This document shows, in pieces, positions 42,759-51,650 of a stretch of DNA of 64,000 nt. A program made the translations under genes and the position numbers. The DNA comes from Bdellovibrionaceae bacterium UBA3535. GTDB taxonomy: Bacteria > Bdellovibrionota > Bdellovibrionia > Bdellovibrionales > UBA840. Below the pieces are notes generated by a model. The model saw only the letters and a list, made by a program, of their open reading frames with translations. It did not search any database and was not told where the DNA came from. The DNA is taken from contig DFOS01000024.1 of the NCBI GenBank assembly GCA_002376845.1, positions 1 through 64,000 on the forward strand. Reading direction: 5' to 3'. Positions within the stretch are counted from its first letter, which is position 1. Each line of letters opens with the position of its first letter.

Positions 42759-42826
42759 AATCTAAGAAAAAAAGCCATTGCTAGCGAAAATCCGCGGCAC
42801 GGAGTCAAAGTGGCACTAATTGTGCT

Positions 42827-43771
42827 TTATTTTTGAACTTCTAAAATCATACGCTTGGTGCCCTCAGGCATAGCTCTGGGGTGAGCATAGGATTCTATCT
42901 TAATCTGCTTAATGGTATTTAAATAGGTCTTAAAAACCTCAAAATTTGCATCTGAAATTTTGAAATGGAAGTAGCGATTGCCATTGGGTTTTTCCCAACC
43001 AATGGGCACACTGCCACCTTTTTCAGCTCCAAGCTCTCGAAGCTTTTCTTCAATGGCATCCGCCACCACATTATAATTGTCCATTTTTAAGAAAGCTCGA
43101 AACAAAATTCCTGCGTGGGCGGGATCTTTCTTTTTTTCCACCACCGGCTCCACCGGCTCCTTAGCCTCCGCTTCGGCCGCCTTCTTAAGCTCCTCTTCTT
43201 GCTCCGCTAACTTGGCTTTTAAATCTACTTCTTCCTCTTTTTCTGCATCCCTTGCTAAAACCTTGGCATTGGACACTTGTTCGGAATCATCAAAGGTAGG
43301 ATCGATGGCCTCCACCACGTCTTGTACGAGATCAGAATCCTCATGCATAGCTGTGGGTATCTGGGATAGCTCGTCGGTGGTTTTCACCTCGGCCAGTACC
43401 ACTTCATCTGGATTTCGCTGAAAGTATTGCATTACTTTTTCACTGGGAAAATACATGATCAAAAGCACACAGGTTGCAGCGAGCGCGCCGTATTTGGCCA
43501 GATTGACGCCGGCTTTTTTTATATAGTAAAGACTACCCTCACCCTCAAACTCTTGTAGTAAAACCTGATGATATGGCTGGGAAATGGTGATTTTTTTTAG
43601 CGAGCCCGTATACTTGATGGCTTCTTGCAAGCGCTTCAATTCTTCTTGCAAGTCATCTTGTTCCGCCAAAAATTCTTTTACCTGCTGCCGGCGCAAAGAA
43701 TCCAGCGAACCACTTGCATAATCATAGAGTAGTTCTTTGCAGCGAAATTTTGTCATACGATTGATTGGCAT
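42827..43771 (-). CDS. Anti-sigma-factor-like membrane protein
   Basis: 314 residues. N-terminal domain (about 1-55: CKELLYDYASGSLDSLRRQQVKEFLAEQDDLQEELKRL) resembles the anti-sigma zinc-finger/ASD type but has only one Cys and no clear zinc set. One membrane helix at about 92-108. An acidic and Lys/Glu-rich linker (about 130-215) leads to a C-terminal domain in the periplasm (about 216-314), with a two-layer alpha/beta pattern like those at the end of some anti-sigma lipoproteins. It begins right after the sigma-like gene, with no gap, which supports a sigma/anti-sigma pair. Confidence 0.7.
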   Translation of the reverse strand: MPINRMTKFRCKELLYDYASGSLDSLRRQQVKEFLAEQDDLQEELKRLQEAIKYTGSLKKITISQPYHQVLLQEFEGEGSLYYIKKAGVNLAKYGALAATCVLLIMYFPSEKVMQYFQRNPDEVVLAEVKTTDELSQIPTAMHEDSDLVQDVVEAIDPTFDDSEQVSNAKVLARDAEKEEEVDLKAKLAEQEEELKKAAEAEAKEPVEPVVEKKKDPAHAGILFRAFLKMDNYNVVADAIEEKLRELGAEKGGSVPIGWEKPNGNRYFHFKISDANFEVFKTYLNTIKQIKIESYAHPRAMPEGTKRMILEVQK

Positions 43772-44224
43772 TTAATCCTCTACAATCTTTCCTAGTTTTT
43801 TTAGCGCATTACCAATGCGAAAGCGTACGGTGCCATCGCTAAGCCCCATGCCTTTTGCAATATTATGATCCGAAATATTCATTACGTGGGACCAAATCAA
43901 AAACAAAGCCTCTTCTTCTTTGCTTTCACGCAAAAGCTGTTGCCACAAACTCAAATCAATGCTTTCAGGCACAACAAATTTTAAGCCCTCCGGCGGTTTT
44001 TGCGGCCGCAAAAAAGAAAGCATACGCTTGTCATTTTGCATTCTCTTCCAATAAAAATAGGTCCAAAAAACGAGTAAAGAGCCATCTTCCTCTTTGCTGG
44101 GATCTTCTTTGTATATTTTGTTTAAGCGCAAAATGGTGCGATAAATGCCTTCATGCATTTTATCTTGGTTAGGCAAAGTTAAGAAAAAAAACCTTGCGAC
44201 TGCTGGTATTTGAGATTCAACCAT
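43772..44224 (-). CDS. Divergent ECF-like RNA polymerase sigma factor
   Basis: 150 residues, short for the class. The C-terminal 45 residues (EEEALFLIWSHVMNISDHNIAKGMGLSDGTVRFRIGNALKKLGK) fit sigma region 4, a helix-turn-helix that reads the -35. The N-terminal half (FWTYFYWKRMQNDKRMLSFLRP) could be a worn region 2 but lacks clear -10 recognition residues. It lies three bases after mreB and directly before an anti-sigma-like gene. A region-4-only regulator is the alternative reading. Confidence 0.65.
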   Translation of the reverse strand: MVESQIPAVARFFFLTLPNQDKMHEGIYRTILRLNKIYKEDPSKEEDGSLLVFWTYFYWKRMQNDKRMLSFLRPQKPPEGLKFVVPESIDLSLWQQLLRESKEEEALFLIWSHVMNISDHNIAKGMGLSDGTVRFRIGNALKKLGKIVED

Positions 44225-44227
44225 AAA

Positions 44228-45271
44228 TCAATCCGAACAAAGTTGTCGAAGTAGATTTAAATTATCTAATACTTTTCCGGAGCCTATCACAACACAGGTA
44301 AGAGGATCTTCTGCAATGGATACGGGTAAACCAGTTTTTTCTCTTAGCAAGACATCCAGATTATTCATAAGCGCGCCGCCACCAGTAAGTACAATTCCAT
44401 TGTCCACTATGTCCGATGCTAGTTCGGGCGGAGTTTTTTCTAACGCCGTTCTTACGGCATCCACTACTTCCGATAAGGGGTCCATCAAAGCATCATAAAC
44501 TTGCGAGGAAGTGATCTCGATCGTCTTTGGCGCACCTGCCACCAAGTCTCGACCCTTAATTTCCATGGACTTTTCATCATCAAAAGGAAAAGCGTTGCCA
44601 ATTGTAACCTTGATGTTCTCGGCTGTACGCTCACCAATGAGTAAATTGAACTGACGGCGCACATAATTCACGATCGCCTCATCAAAGCGATCCCCTGCAA
44701 CTTTAATGGATTTACAATATACAATTCCACCTAGTGAAATTACGGCTACCCCAGTGGTACCACCACCAATATCCACCACCATATTTCCACCTGGCTCTGT
44801 AATAGGAAGGCCAGCACCAATTGCGGCAGCCATGGGCTCTTCGATCAAATAAACTTCCCGCGCTCCAGCAGAGGTGGCGGACTCTTTCACCGCCCGTTTT
44901 TCCACTTGTGTGATCCCGTAAGGAACACAAATAATGATTCTAGGCGGAATGATACTGCGGCGATTGCCCGTGGACTTGGTGATAAAGTACTTGAGCATAC
45001 TTTGTGTGACTTCAAAGTCGGCAATCACGCCGTCTTTAATCGGACGAATGGCAACAATACTGCCTGGTGTTCTGCCCAGCATATCTTTCGCTTCCGCCCC
45101 AACTGCCAAAACTCGATTTTGCATGCCACGATAATTCTTTTGTACGGCCACAACGGAGGGTTCATCCAAAATAATGCCTCGACCCTTAGCATATACCAAG
45201 GTGTTTGCTGTACCTAAATCAATGGCCATGTCGTTGGAAAAGTATTCTGAGAAGCGATCTAAAAATTTCAT
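44228..45271 (-). CDS. mreB: Rod shape-determining protein MreB
   Basis: 347 residues from the ATG at 45271, which gives the family N-terminus MKFLDRFSEYFSNDMAIDLGTANTLVYAKGRG; an upstream in-frame ATG would add 29 unrelated residues. Actin-like ATPase that guides the elongasome along the inner membrane. Phosphate-1 DLGTANTLVY, phosphate-2 VVDIGGGTTGVAVISLGG, PRIIICVPYGITQVEKRAVKES, IEEPMAAAIGAGLPI and adenosine motif IVLTGGGALMNNLD are all present. mreC and mreD do not follow; a sigma/anti-sigma-like pair does. Confidence 0.97.
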   Translation of the reverse strand: MKFLDRFSEYFSNDMAIDLGTANTLVYAKGRGIILDEPSVVAVQKNYRGMQNRVLAVGAEAKDMLGRTPGSIVAIRPIKDGVIADFEVTQSMLKYFITKSTGNRRSIIPPRIIICVPYGITQVEKRAVKESATSAGAREVYLIEEPMAAAIGAGLPITEPGGNMVVDIGGGTTGVAVISLGGIVYCKSIKVAGDRFDEAIVNYVRRQFNLLIGERTAENIKVTIGNAFPFDDEKSMEIKGRDLVAGAPKTIEITSSQVYDALMDPLSEVVDAVRTALEKTPPELASDIVDNGIVLTGGGALMNNLDVLLREKTGLPVSIAEDPLTCVVIGSGKVLDNLNLLRQLCSD

Positions 45272-45378
45272 ATAATAACATCCTATGATGGAGACAAAAA
45301 TCGAGTCAACACAGATATTTAGCGAGGATTTAAAATATAGATTCAAAGTCTCAGGCAAATTCGCTAAGATGATTGCGA

Positions 45379-45828
45379 ATGAAAGCGCTGTTAGAAAATG
45401 TCGATCAATTTTTGCATAATTGTGACGCTTGCAAAGAGGCCATCTTAAGTCTCAAAGAGGGTGCTTGCTTGGTCATTGTCATCGACAAGCGTGAATCCAT
45501 TGCCGTAAGGCGCAAAGCCAATGATTTTGAAGTAAAAGAAGAATTACCCTCTAACTACGATGCTTTACTGCGCTTGGATGCCGATGCCTACAACCAAATC
45601 GTAGCCAATCCGGAGATTTCTCTCGCCGATCTTGGTTTGCTACTTTTAAAGCATATATTGATGGAAAAAGTAGACGTGGAGTTTCAATCCGGAATCCTCA
45701 CTCTTATTCGAAAAGGCTATTGGAACTTGGCCCTTTTGGCTGGCAGCCCGTTTTTAACGCAAATGTCTACCTACGGCTTTACCCAGGCGCATAAAGTCTA
45801 TGCATGGATCGAGTCCAAACGTAAATAA
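45379..45828 (+). CDS. Hypothetical protein
   Basis: 149 residues from the ATG at 45379 (a TTG six bases earlier is in frame). No signal peptide or membrane segment. The middle (LLRLDADAYNQIVANPEISLADLGLLLLKHILMEKVDVEF) has the feel of an SCP2-like sterol-carrier fold, but the match is too weak to name. Two Cys lie near the N-terminus (CDAC). Divergent from mreB, about 107 bases apart. Function unknown. Confidence 0.6.
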   Translation: MKALLENVDQFLHNCDACKEAILSLKEGACLVIVIDKRESIAVRRKANDFEVKEELPSNYDALLRLDADAYNQIVANPEISLADLGLLLLKHILMEKVDVEFQSGILTLIRKGYWNLALLAGSPFLTQMSTYGFTQAHKVYAWIESKRK

Positions 45829-45881
45829 TTAAAAATACTTTGTTTTTTATTATGACCATGGCCTCTGCAAGGCTTTGTAAA

Positions 45882-47489
45882 TCAGGATTGTCGCCACCGA
45901 AGCTCTTGCTGAATATGCTGCTCCAAAAGCTCTTTTCCCCTGGCGGCATCTGCGAACAAATCCTCTAAAATGGGCAACAAACTTAGACCATGGTCGGGCT
46001 CGGACAGAAAAAGCGGACTACGTCGCAAATAAAAATCTCGAAGATTTAGGCACATGGTTTTTGCAGCGGCATGCTTGGCCTCCAGCTGCCAGATACTTTT
46101 TGTCGACGCGCGTTCGCGCTGCAAAATTTCTTCCGTTTCCAATCCATGGCGAGCGGCCAGTATTTTTATCTCCGCAAGAGAAAACTTCGAATTACGGGCC
46201 CACACCTCACTTAAGCGCATGGCCTCTCGATGTAGATCGGCCGTAACCATGGGGTTAATGGCCTTATCCGTATCCGAGGGATGAAAACTCATTCGATCTT
46301 CCGCAGAAAAAGAATTGAGTGCAGCATCCACCACTTCCTTGGCCATCAATCGGTATGTGGTGTACTTGCCCCCTGCCACAAAGGTAATATTTTGTTCATC
46401 CTCAATAATCACATGCTCCCTAGAAGTTTTTCCCTCACTACTGGAGCCATCATCCACCAAAGGACGTACCCCAGAGTAAGAAGAGAGAATGTCTTTTTCT
46501 ATTAAATCTAGGCCCGGAAAATATTTGTTCACCACGGCCAACAAATAATCAATGTCCTCTTTTTCAGTTTTTACCTCGCGAGGATTACCAGGATAATCCG
46601 TATCGGTGGTGCCAAAGATCACCATCTCATGCCTTGGAATTCCAAAAATAATGCGCTTTTGATCATCCGAAAACATTACTACGGCTTGCTTTAGCGGCGC
46701 CCGCTCCTTTGCAACGGTAATATGAATGCCTTTCGTGGGACGTAAAATATGTCGCCATTTTTTCAAGACATTATCTGCAAAGATGTCCGTCCAAGGCCCC
46801 AAGCCGCCGATAAAATGTTTGGCGCGTATGCTATATTGTTTGCCGCTAAGCACATCCTCACATGTCATGGCCGTAATTTTTTCGTCCTGATAATGCGCCT
46901 CCACCACCTTCATATAATTGGCAATATCGGCTCCCATTTCATTGGCACTACGCAAACTTTCAATTACCAATCGATCATCATCCATATAACCATCTGAATA
47001 AACATAGGCACCCTTTAAACCCTTAGGATCTAACATGGGCAAACGCTGCATGGCCTCATCTTTATTTAAGTGCTCAAAAAGCTCCGGCGCTTCATATAAC
47101 GATAAAAGATCATAAAGCGCCATGCCCAAACCTAGTTGCAACATACCAACCCGTGCGCCCTCATAAACGGGCAATACAAAACGAAGTGGATGGGAAAGAT
47201 GAGGGGCAATATCAAAAAGTTTGGCTCTTTCACTCAAAGCCTCAAAGACCAAAGAAAACTCTAAGTTCTCCAAATAGCGAATGCCACCATGAATGAGTTT
47301 GGAAGAGCGAGAACTTGTACCGCTTGCAAAATCATCGGCTTCAACAAGCGCTACCTTCATCCCTCTGCTTGCAGCATCTCGGGCAATGCCGGCGCCATTG
47401 ATACCGCCGCCCACAATCAAGACGTCATAGACGTGATGTGGGAACTTTTCTATATTTTCTTCTCGTGTTTTTGCAGAAAACTCACGCAT
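45882..47489 (-). CDS. glpD: Glycerol-3-phosphate dehydrogenase, FAD-dependent
   Basis: 535 residues, standard size. Oxidises glycerol-3-phosphate to dihydroxyacetone phosphate at the membrane and passes electrons to quinone. FAD-binding DVLIVGGGINGAGIARDAASRGMKVALVEADDFASGTSSRSSKLIHGGIRYLE at the N-terminus, RPTKGIHITV and GTTDTDYPGNP in the middle, and a C-terminal helical domain (DLHREAMRLSEVWARNSKF). Preceded by the GNAT-like gene (two-base gap). No glpK or glpF nearby. Confidence 0.94.
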   Translation of the reverse strand: MREFSAKTREENIEKFPHHVYDVLIVGGGINGAGIARDAASRGMKVALVEADDFASGTSSRSSKLIHGGIRYLENLEFSLVFEALSERAKLFDIAPHLSHPLRFVLPVYEGARVGMLQLGLGMALYDLLSLYEAPELFEHLNKDEAMQRLPMLDPKGLKGAYVYSDGYMDDDRLVIESLRSANEMGADIANYMKVVEAHYQDEKITAMTCEDVLSGKQYSIRAKHFIGGLGPWTDIFADNVLKKWRHILRPTKGIHITVAKERAPLKQAVVMFSDDQKRIIFGIPRHEMVIFGTTDTDYPGNPREVKTEKEDIDYLLAVVNKYFPGLDLIEKDILSSYSGVRPLVDDGSSSEGKTSREHVIIEDEQNITFVAGGKYTTYRLMAKEVVDAALNSFSAEDRMSFHPSDTDKAINPMVTADLHREAMRLSEVWARNSKFSLAEIKILAARHGLETEEILQRERASTKSIWQLEAKHAAAKTMCLNLRDFYLRRSPLFLSEPDHGLSLLPILEDLFADAARGKELLEQHIQQELRWRQS

Positions 47490-47491
47490 GC

Positions 47492-47923
47492 TTATGTCAT
47501 CTTTGTTGTATTGGTTGAGTAAAAATTGGTTTGTTCTTTTATTAATGGGTGGGATTCTAATTGATGGCTTTCCACCAATTGCTGACTAAACAACAATTTT
47601 TGCAAATGCTTTTCTCTAGCCGTGCGATAGGCAACATCTAAAAGATAATCTCGCTCTTCTGGGCTTTGAAAGTATAAATGTTCCAGCCAGAGTGACTGCA
47701 TATGTCCATGTAAAAACAAAATGGGTTGCGCCAAAAAGTAAGAAGAAATCCCCGAGTCATTTAAAACCGCATAGCTCCAACCTTTATCTAAGTAATGATC
47801 TAATGATTCTTCTCTCCAAGAAGCATGCCACTCAAGAAAGGATGGCTCGTCCTCAGGTAAATGGGAGCGCTCCAATTTTAAAATGCTGTCTTTATCTTCA
47901 GGCGTGAGAACTTTTACTTTCAT
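47492..47923 (-). CDS. GNAT-like acetyltransferase (tentative)
   Basis: 143 residues. The layout beta-alpha-alpha-beta with MKVKVLTPEDKDSILKLERSHLP, then SYAVLNDSGISSYFLAQPILFLHGHMQSLWLEHLYFQSPEERDYLLDVAYRTAREKHLQKLLFSQQ, recalls a small GNAT fold, but the acetyl-CoA pyrophosphate loop (Q/RxxGxG/A) is not visible. So it could be an inactive relative. Directly upstream of glpD, two bases apart. Confidence 0.45.
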   Translation of the reverse strand: MKVKVLTPEDKDSILKLERSHLPEDEPSFLEWHASWREESLDHYLDKGWSYAVLNDSGISSYFLAQPILFLHGHMQSLWLEHLYFQSPEERDYLLDVAYRTAREKHLQKLLFSQQLVESHQLESHPLIKEQTNFYSTNTTKMT

Positions 47924-48002
47924 GTCTGCAAAATAGCATGCTTTTAAGCTTAAAATAACAAAAAATCTTGCCTTTCTGTATTATCTACGCCTACTTAAGT
48001 AT

Positions 48003-48749
48003 ATGAAACATCGAGAATACAAAAATTTCTCTCCAGAAATCCAAGCTAAAATTGAAGAGCTTTTACAATCCCTAAATGCTTCGGACAAAACTTATGCAGT
48101 TTTTGATGCAGATGGTACTCTGTGGGACTTTGATTTGGGAGAGGTCTTTTTTCAATACCAAATCGACAATGAGCTAGTGAATCTTCCCAAAAACCCCATG
48201 CAATACTACCGGACAATGAAGAAAAGTAATCCCAAAGCCGCATACTTGTGGTTGGCACAAATCAACGAGGGAGTAAAAATTGACACTTTACGCGGATGGG
48301 CCAAGGCGTGTGTAGAGGAATATGGCGAACTACCTTTTTTCCCAGCCATAAAAACTTTGATTCAAAAATTTTTAGCAAAGAACATAAATATTTATGTTGT
48401 CACTGCTTCTGTCAAATGGGCCGTGGAGCCGGGCGCGGCTGTTTTGGGAATACCCAAGGAGCAGGTCTTGGGAGTGCAAACTAGTATTGATAATGGTTTG
48501 ATTACCTCGGAACAAAAAGGGCCCATCACCTACCGAGAAGGCAAAGCCAAGGCATTTTTTTATGAAAGCCAAGGTGAGTCCCCCATCTTTGTGGCGGGCA
48601 ATACATTAGGGGATTATGATTTGCTGGAAACATCCAAAGGACTAAGGCTGTGTTTGCAATCCGCCGCAGAAGGTAGCGAGTTGCGCAAAAGTGAAGAGGA
48701 ATTGAAACAAAAAGCCATCGAAAAAGGATGGCTTTGTCATGAGTTTTAA
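48003..48749 (+). CDS. HAD-superfamily hydrolase (HAD-IB, phosphoserine phosphatase-like)
   Basis: 248 residues. Motif I FDADGTLWDFD, motif II INIYVVTASVKW, motif III Lys in YREGKAKAFF, motif IV VAGNTLGDYDLL: a complete HAD phosphatase set, of the IB class with a helical cap (about 55-105). Closest in form to phosphoserine phosphatases and related phosphomonoesterases; substrate unknown. There is no ribosome site before the ATG; TTGCCT with an 18-bp spacer to TACTTA five bases before the ATG could be a leaderless promoter. Its stop overlaps pepP (opposite strand) by four bases. Confidence 0.82.
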   Translation: MKHREYKNFSPEIQAKIEELLQSLNASDKTYAVFDADGTLWDFDLGEVFFQYQIDNELVNLPKNPMQYYRTMKKSNPKAAYLWLAQINEGVKIDTLRGWAKACVEEYGELPFFPAIKTLIQKFLAKNINIYVVTASVKWAVEPGAAVLGIPKEQVLGVQTSIDNGLITSEQKGPITYREGKAKAFFYESQGESPIFVAGNTLGDYDLLETSKGLRLCLQSAAEGSELRKSEEELKQKAIEKGWLCHEF

Positions 48750-50062
48750 ATTTTTGTCAGCAAAGACTCTTGTTGCATTAAATCTTCAATTTCTTTTACC
48801 TCTTTCGGCACCGTTTCGGTTAAGTTTTTATAACCATCTGAGGTAATTAAAATATTGTCTTCAATGCGAACACCCATGCCGCGAAACTGCTCGGGGGCAG
48901 TGCTATCATCTTGAGGAACATAAAGACCTGGCTCGACGGTGAAATACATATTCTCCTCCAACGGACGAGACTCTCCATCCACCAAGTAAGCTCCCACATC
49001 ATGAACATCCAAGCCCAACCAGTGACCCGTTCCATGCGGAAAATATTTTTTATAAAGCTCCTCATTTAGGATGGTGTCGGCTGACTCTTTAATAAGGCCT
49101 AAATCATGAATGGATTGGCTCAAATGTTTTTTACTAATTTCGTGCAGATCCTTAAACAGAGTGCCAGGTTTGCATACTTCTAAAACCGCCTTTTGCGCAT
49201 TTAAAACGGCATCGTAAAAATCTTTTTGCGCGGAAGTAAATGTTCCGCTAACAGGAAAGGTGCGGGTTATATCGGCGGTGTAGTAACGATACTCGCAACC
49301 CGAGTCAATGAGAAGCAAATCAAATTCTTTGCACTCCTGATTGTTGGAGTTGTAATGCAGAACCGTTGCATTATCACCCGTGGCAACTATGGGGTTGTAA
49401 CCTATGCGATCCGCGCCGCGCATTTTAAACACAAACTCCAACACCGCACATACCTGCCGCTCATTTACACCAGGACTAACAAACTTCATCGCCTCGCGGT
49501 GAGCCTCTGCCGATATTCTGGCAGCGGTTGCCATAACTTCAATCTCTTCTGCATCTTTATAAAGACGCATTTCTCCAATCATTTCTTTTGCATCTAGAAT
49601 TGGAGGAATACCCAGACCGGTTCGCCCGCGAGATCTGCGTCCATCCTCCAGAGCCTGCAACAGCAATTTGTCAAATTCAGGATTCTTGTGAAATTCGTAA
49701 TACACTTTATCTACAGGCAGCAAAAGCTCGCTTAAATGATCTTCCAGTTCTGTTATTGGGTAGCACGCATCCACTTGGTACAATTCCTTAGCTTTTTCCG
49801 GCCCTAAACGGCGCCCTTCCCACATCTCTGCCACCTCATCCTTGGGCTGAACAAAAAGCACACTCTCCGGGCTATGGCCAGGTCGAAATATAAAGATAGA
49901 TTCTGCTTCCTCATAACCACTTAAGTAGTAAATGCTCGAGTCTTGCCGGAAGGGATGATCCACATCGTGATTTCGCCAAGCTTTTGGGTAATGAGTCAAA
50001 ACCATGGCAGAGCCTTTAATAAAGTGTGCGAGTTTTTCTCGGCGTCGTTGAAATACTTCCAA
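48746..50062 (-). CDS. pepP: Xaa-Pro aminopeptidase (M24B family)
   Basis: 438 residues, as E. coli PepP (441). Removes an N-terminal residue before proline. The N-terminal domain (FRQDSSIYYLSGYEEAESIFIFRPG) precedes the pita-bread catalytic domain with metal ligands in LLIDSGCEYRYYTADITRTFPVSG (two Asp), HGTGHWLGLDVHDVG (His), YFTVEPGLYV (Glu) and GMGVRIEDNILIT (Glu). All five ligands are seen. Followed in the reading direction by nothing on this strand; preceded by the patatin-like gene with a three-base gap. Confidence 0.93.
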   Translation of the reverse strand: MEVFQRRREKLAHFIKGSAMVLTHYPKAWRNHDVDHPFRQDSSIYYLSGYEEAESIFIFRPGHSPESVLFVQPKDEVAEMWEGRRLGPEKAKELYQVDACYPITELEDHLSELLLPVDKVYYEFHKNPEFDKLLLQALEDGRRSRGRTGLGIPPILDAKEMIGEMRLYKDAEEIEVMATAARISAEAHREAMKFVSPGVNERQVCAVLEFVFKMRGADRIGYNPIVATGDNATVLHYNSNNQECKEFDLLLIDSGCEYRYYTADITRTFPVSGTFTSAQKDFYDAVLNAQKAVLEVCKPGTLFKDLHEISKKHLSQSIHDLGLIKESADTILNEELYKKYFPHGTGHWLGLDVHDVGAYLVDGESRPLEENMYFTVEPGLYVPQDDSTAPEQFRGMGVRIEDNILITSDGYKNLTETVPKEVKEIEDLMQQESLLTKI

Positions 50063-50065
50063 TTT

Positions 50066-50953
50066 TTACCTCTTAATATTTAATATGGCTGATGCACTTT
50101 GCTCTTCGCCCAACTGAATCAAACGCTTTGTTTTGCTAAGATCTAAGATGGAAACTTCCGATGTATTGATCGAAATATAGGAATCCACTTTGCTAGCAGC
50201 TTTTTCCATGCGCGTAGCAATTTCCTTCCATAATATTTTCTCTGCCTCTTGGTCGATCACCTTGGCAGAGCTTTGAAAATTATCGCCAGCAATCACATTC
50301 ACCAAAATGATGTGATAGTCTTTTTCTTGGCGGAGCTTGGTGATTGCAGCATCTATAGCAAGGGCATCCGCATGCCAAGAGTTATAAGAATAAAATAGCG
50401 GTGGATAAGCGATACATTTTTTTAAATCTTTATAGGCAGGACCTGATTGCAACCAAGAAGGATTTTCCTGGCGAAAGTTAGTGGTAGGGCAAGAAAACGG
50501 AACGGTTGACTGCGCCAAATCATAAGCGGGGAAAACTCTTTCGATAAATAAGTTAATGCGGTTGGGATTTTCTAAATCGATTTTATTTTTAAAAAAGCCA
50601 GAGCTTGGCAAGTGCTCGTCCTTTAGCTTCGACATCTGCCATTCCACATCATGAACCTTCAGTTTTCTAGCGTAGATGGCGGCCATCATCGCTCCCCATT
50701 CTAAGCCCACGAGTCTTTCCGGCACCACCTCTTCTCTTTGTAGATTGCGAATCACTCCGATGTGAGCAAAGCTCTTCAAGCCACCAGGCCCGAAAATAAT
50801 GGCCACGGGTTTTTGCTCTTCGGTTTTTGTCGCCGCAGGGACCTCTTGCTCTTTGGGCTCGCCGCCGCGCTTTTGCGTCTGGGCACAAGCAATACTAAGT
50901 AAAATAAGAAAACTAGCCTTTACGAATGTGTAAGATAAATTCTTGATTGCCAT
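50066..50953 (-). CDS. Patatin-like lipoprotein without the catalytic serine
   Basis: 295 residues. Lipoprotein signal (LSIAC, Cys 23). Residues from 50 match bacterial patatins: AIIFGPGGLKSFAHIGVIRNLQREEVVPERLVGLEWGAMMAAIYA. In active enzymes the nucleophile elbow is GxSxG; here it is GLEWG with Glu 85 at the Ser position. The usual DGG/DGA Asp motif near the second half is also replaced (HADALAIDAAI). The oxyanion-hole GPGG is kept. So it looks like a non-hydrolytic relative, anchored in the envelope. It overlaps tlyA by 41 bases in another frame; AAAGGA lies before the ATG. Confidence 0.7.
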   Translation of the reverse strand: MAIKNLSYTFVKASFLILLSIACAQTQKRGGEPKEQEVPAATKTEEQKPVAIIFGPGGLKSFAHIGVIRNLQREEVVPERLVGLEWGAMMAAIYARKLKVHDVEWQMSKLKDEHLPSSGFFKNKIDLENPNRINLFIERVFPAYDLAQSTVPFSCPTTNFRQENPSWLQSGPAYKDLKKCIAYPPLFYSYNSWHADALAIDAAITKLRQEKDYHIILVNVIAGDNFQSSAKVIDQEAEKILWKEIATRMEKAASKVDSYISINTSEVSILDLSKTKRLIQLGEEQSASAILNIKR

Positions 50954-51650
50954 CTCGTCCTTTCGGTTTTGCTGGAATATAAGCTAACACTTCCAGGCCG
51001 GCTTGTTGACAGCTTTTTTCAACCTCTTCTTGCAATCGTTCATATGCTTGCAAAGTCTTGACCACGCCCTGTTTGTTTAAATGCTCCGCGCCCAATTCAA
51101 ACTGCGGCTTTATCAAGACTATGCCCTGTGTCTCTGCAGTCATAAACTCTGCCATTTTAGCTAGCAAACTTAGGGTGGAAATAAATGACAAATCGCTAAC
51201 CAGCCAATCTGGCATGGCTCCTAGTGCCTCTTGCACCTGCTCCCTGCTAAGCTCCTTCACATTTTGCTTTTCCTGTGTATAAAGTCGTGGATGATTGTGC
51301 AAAGACTTGTGTAGCTGAGAGTGCCCTACTTCTACGCCAAAAACTTTTTTTGCACCTCTTTGCAAAAGACAATCACTAAAGCCGCCGGTGGACTGACCCA
51401 AATCCAAACAAATAGCGCCCTCTACGTTCAAATTTAAATCCAGAAGAGCATTTTCTAGTTTCCAGCCAGCACGCGATACAAATTGCAAAGTAGTACCGGC
51501 ATCTACATCCACTTTATCGGAATCTTGCACCATATAAGCCGGTTTAGCTTGCACTTGTTGGTTCACCAATACTTTTTCTGCAAGGATTAGCTCTTGCGCT
51601 TTATGACGAGAAATGCCTAGTTTTTCTTTTAGATAAATATCTAAACGCAT
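50913..51650 (-). CDS. tlyA: TlyA family rRNA (cytidine-2'-O)-methyltransferase
   Basis: 245 residues. S4 RNA-binding domain (1-60: MRLDIYLKEKLGISRHKAQELILAEKVLVN) followed by an FtsJ/RrmJ-type methyltransferase: FVSRAGWKLENAL, ICLDLGQSTGGFSDCLLQRGAKKVFGVEVG, DWLVSDLSFISTL, IVLIKPQFELG. This is the TlyA pattern; homologues methylate 16S and/or 23S rRNA, and in mycobacteria its loss gives capreomycin resistance. One-base overlap with ispA (TAATG). Confidence 0.94.
   Translation of the reverse strand: MRLDIYLKEKLGISRHKAQELILAEKVLVNQQVQAKPAYMVQDSDKVDVDAGTTLQFVSRAGWKLENALLDLNLNVEGAICLDLGQSTGGFSDCLLQRGAKKVFGVEVGHSQLHKSLHNHPRLYTQEKQNVKELSREQVQEALGAMPDWLVSDLSFISTLSLLAKMAEFMTAETQGIVLIKPQFELGAEHLNKQGVVKTLQAYERLQEEVEKSCQQAGLEVLAYIPAKPKGRDGNQEFILHIRKG

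Noticed and set aside
45280..45340. GGAGACA and AGTCTCA near mreB as a further copy of the palindrome
   Set aside because: The two halves are about 35 bases apart and not a 7-3-7 palindrome.
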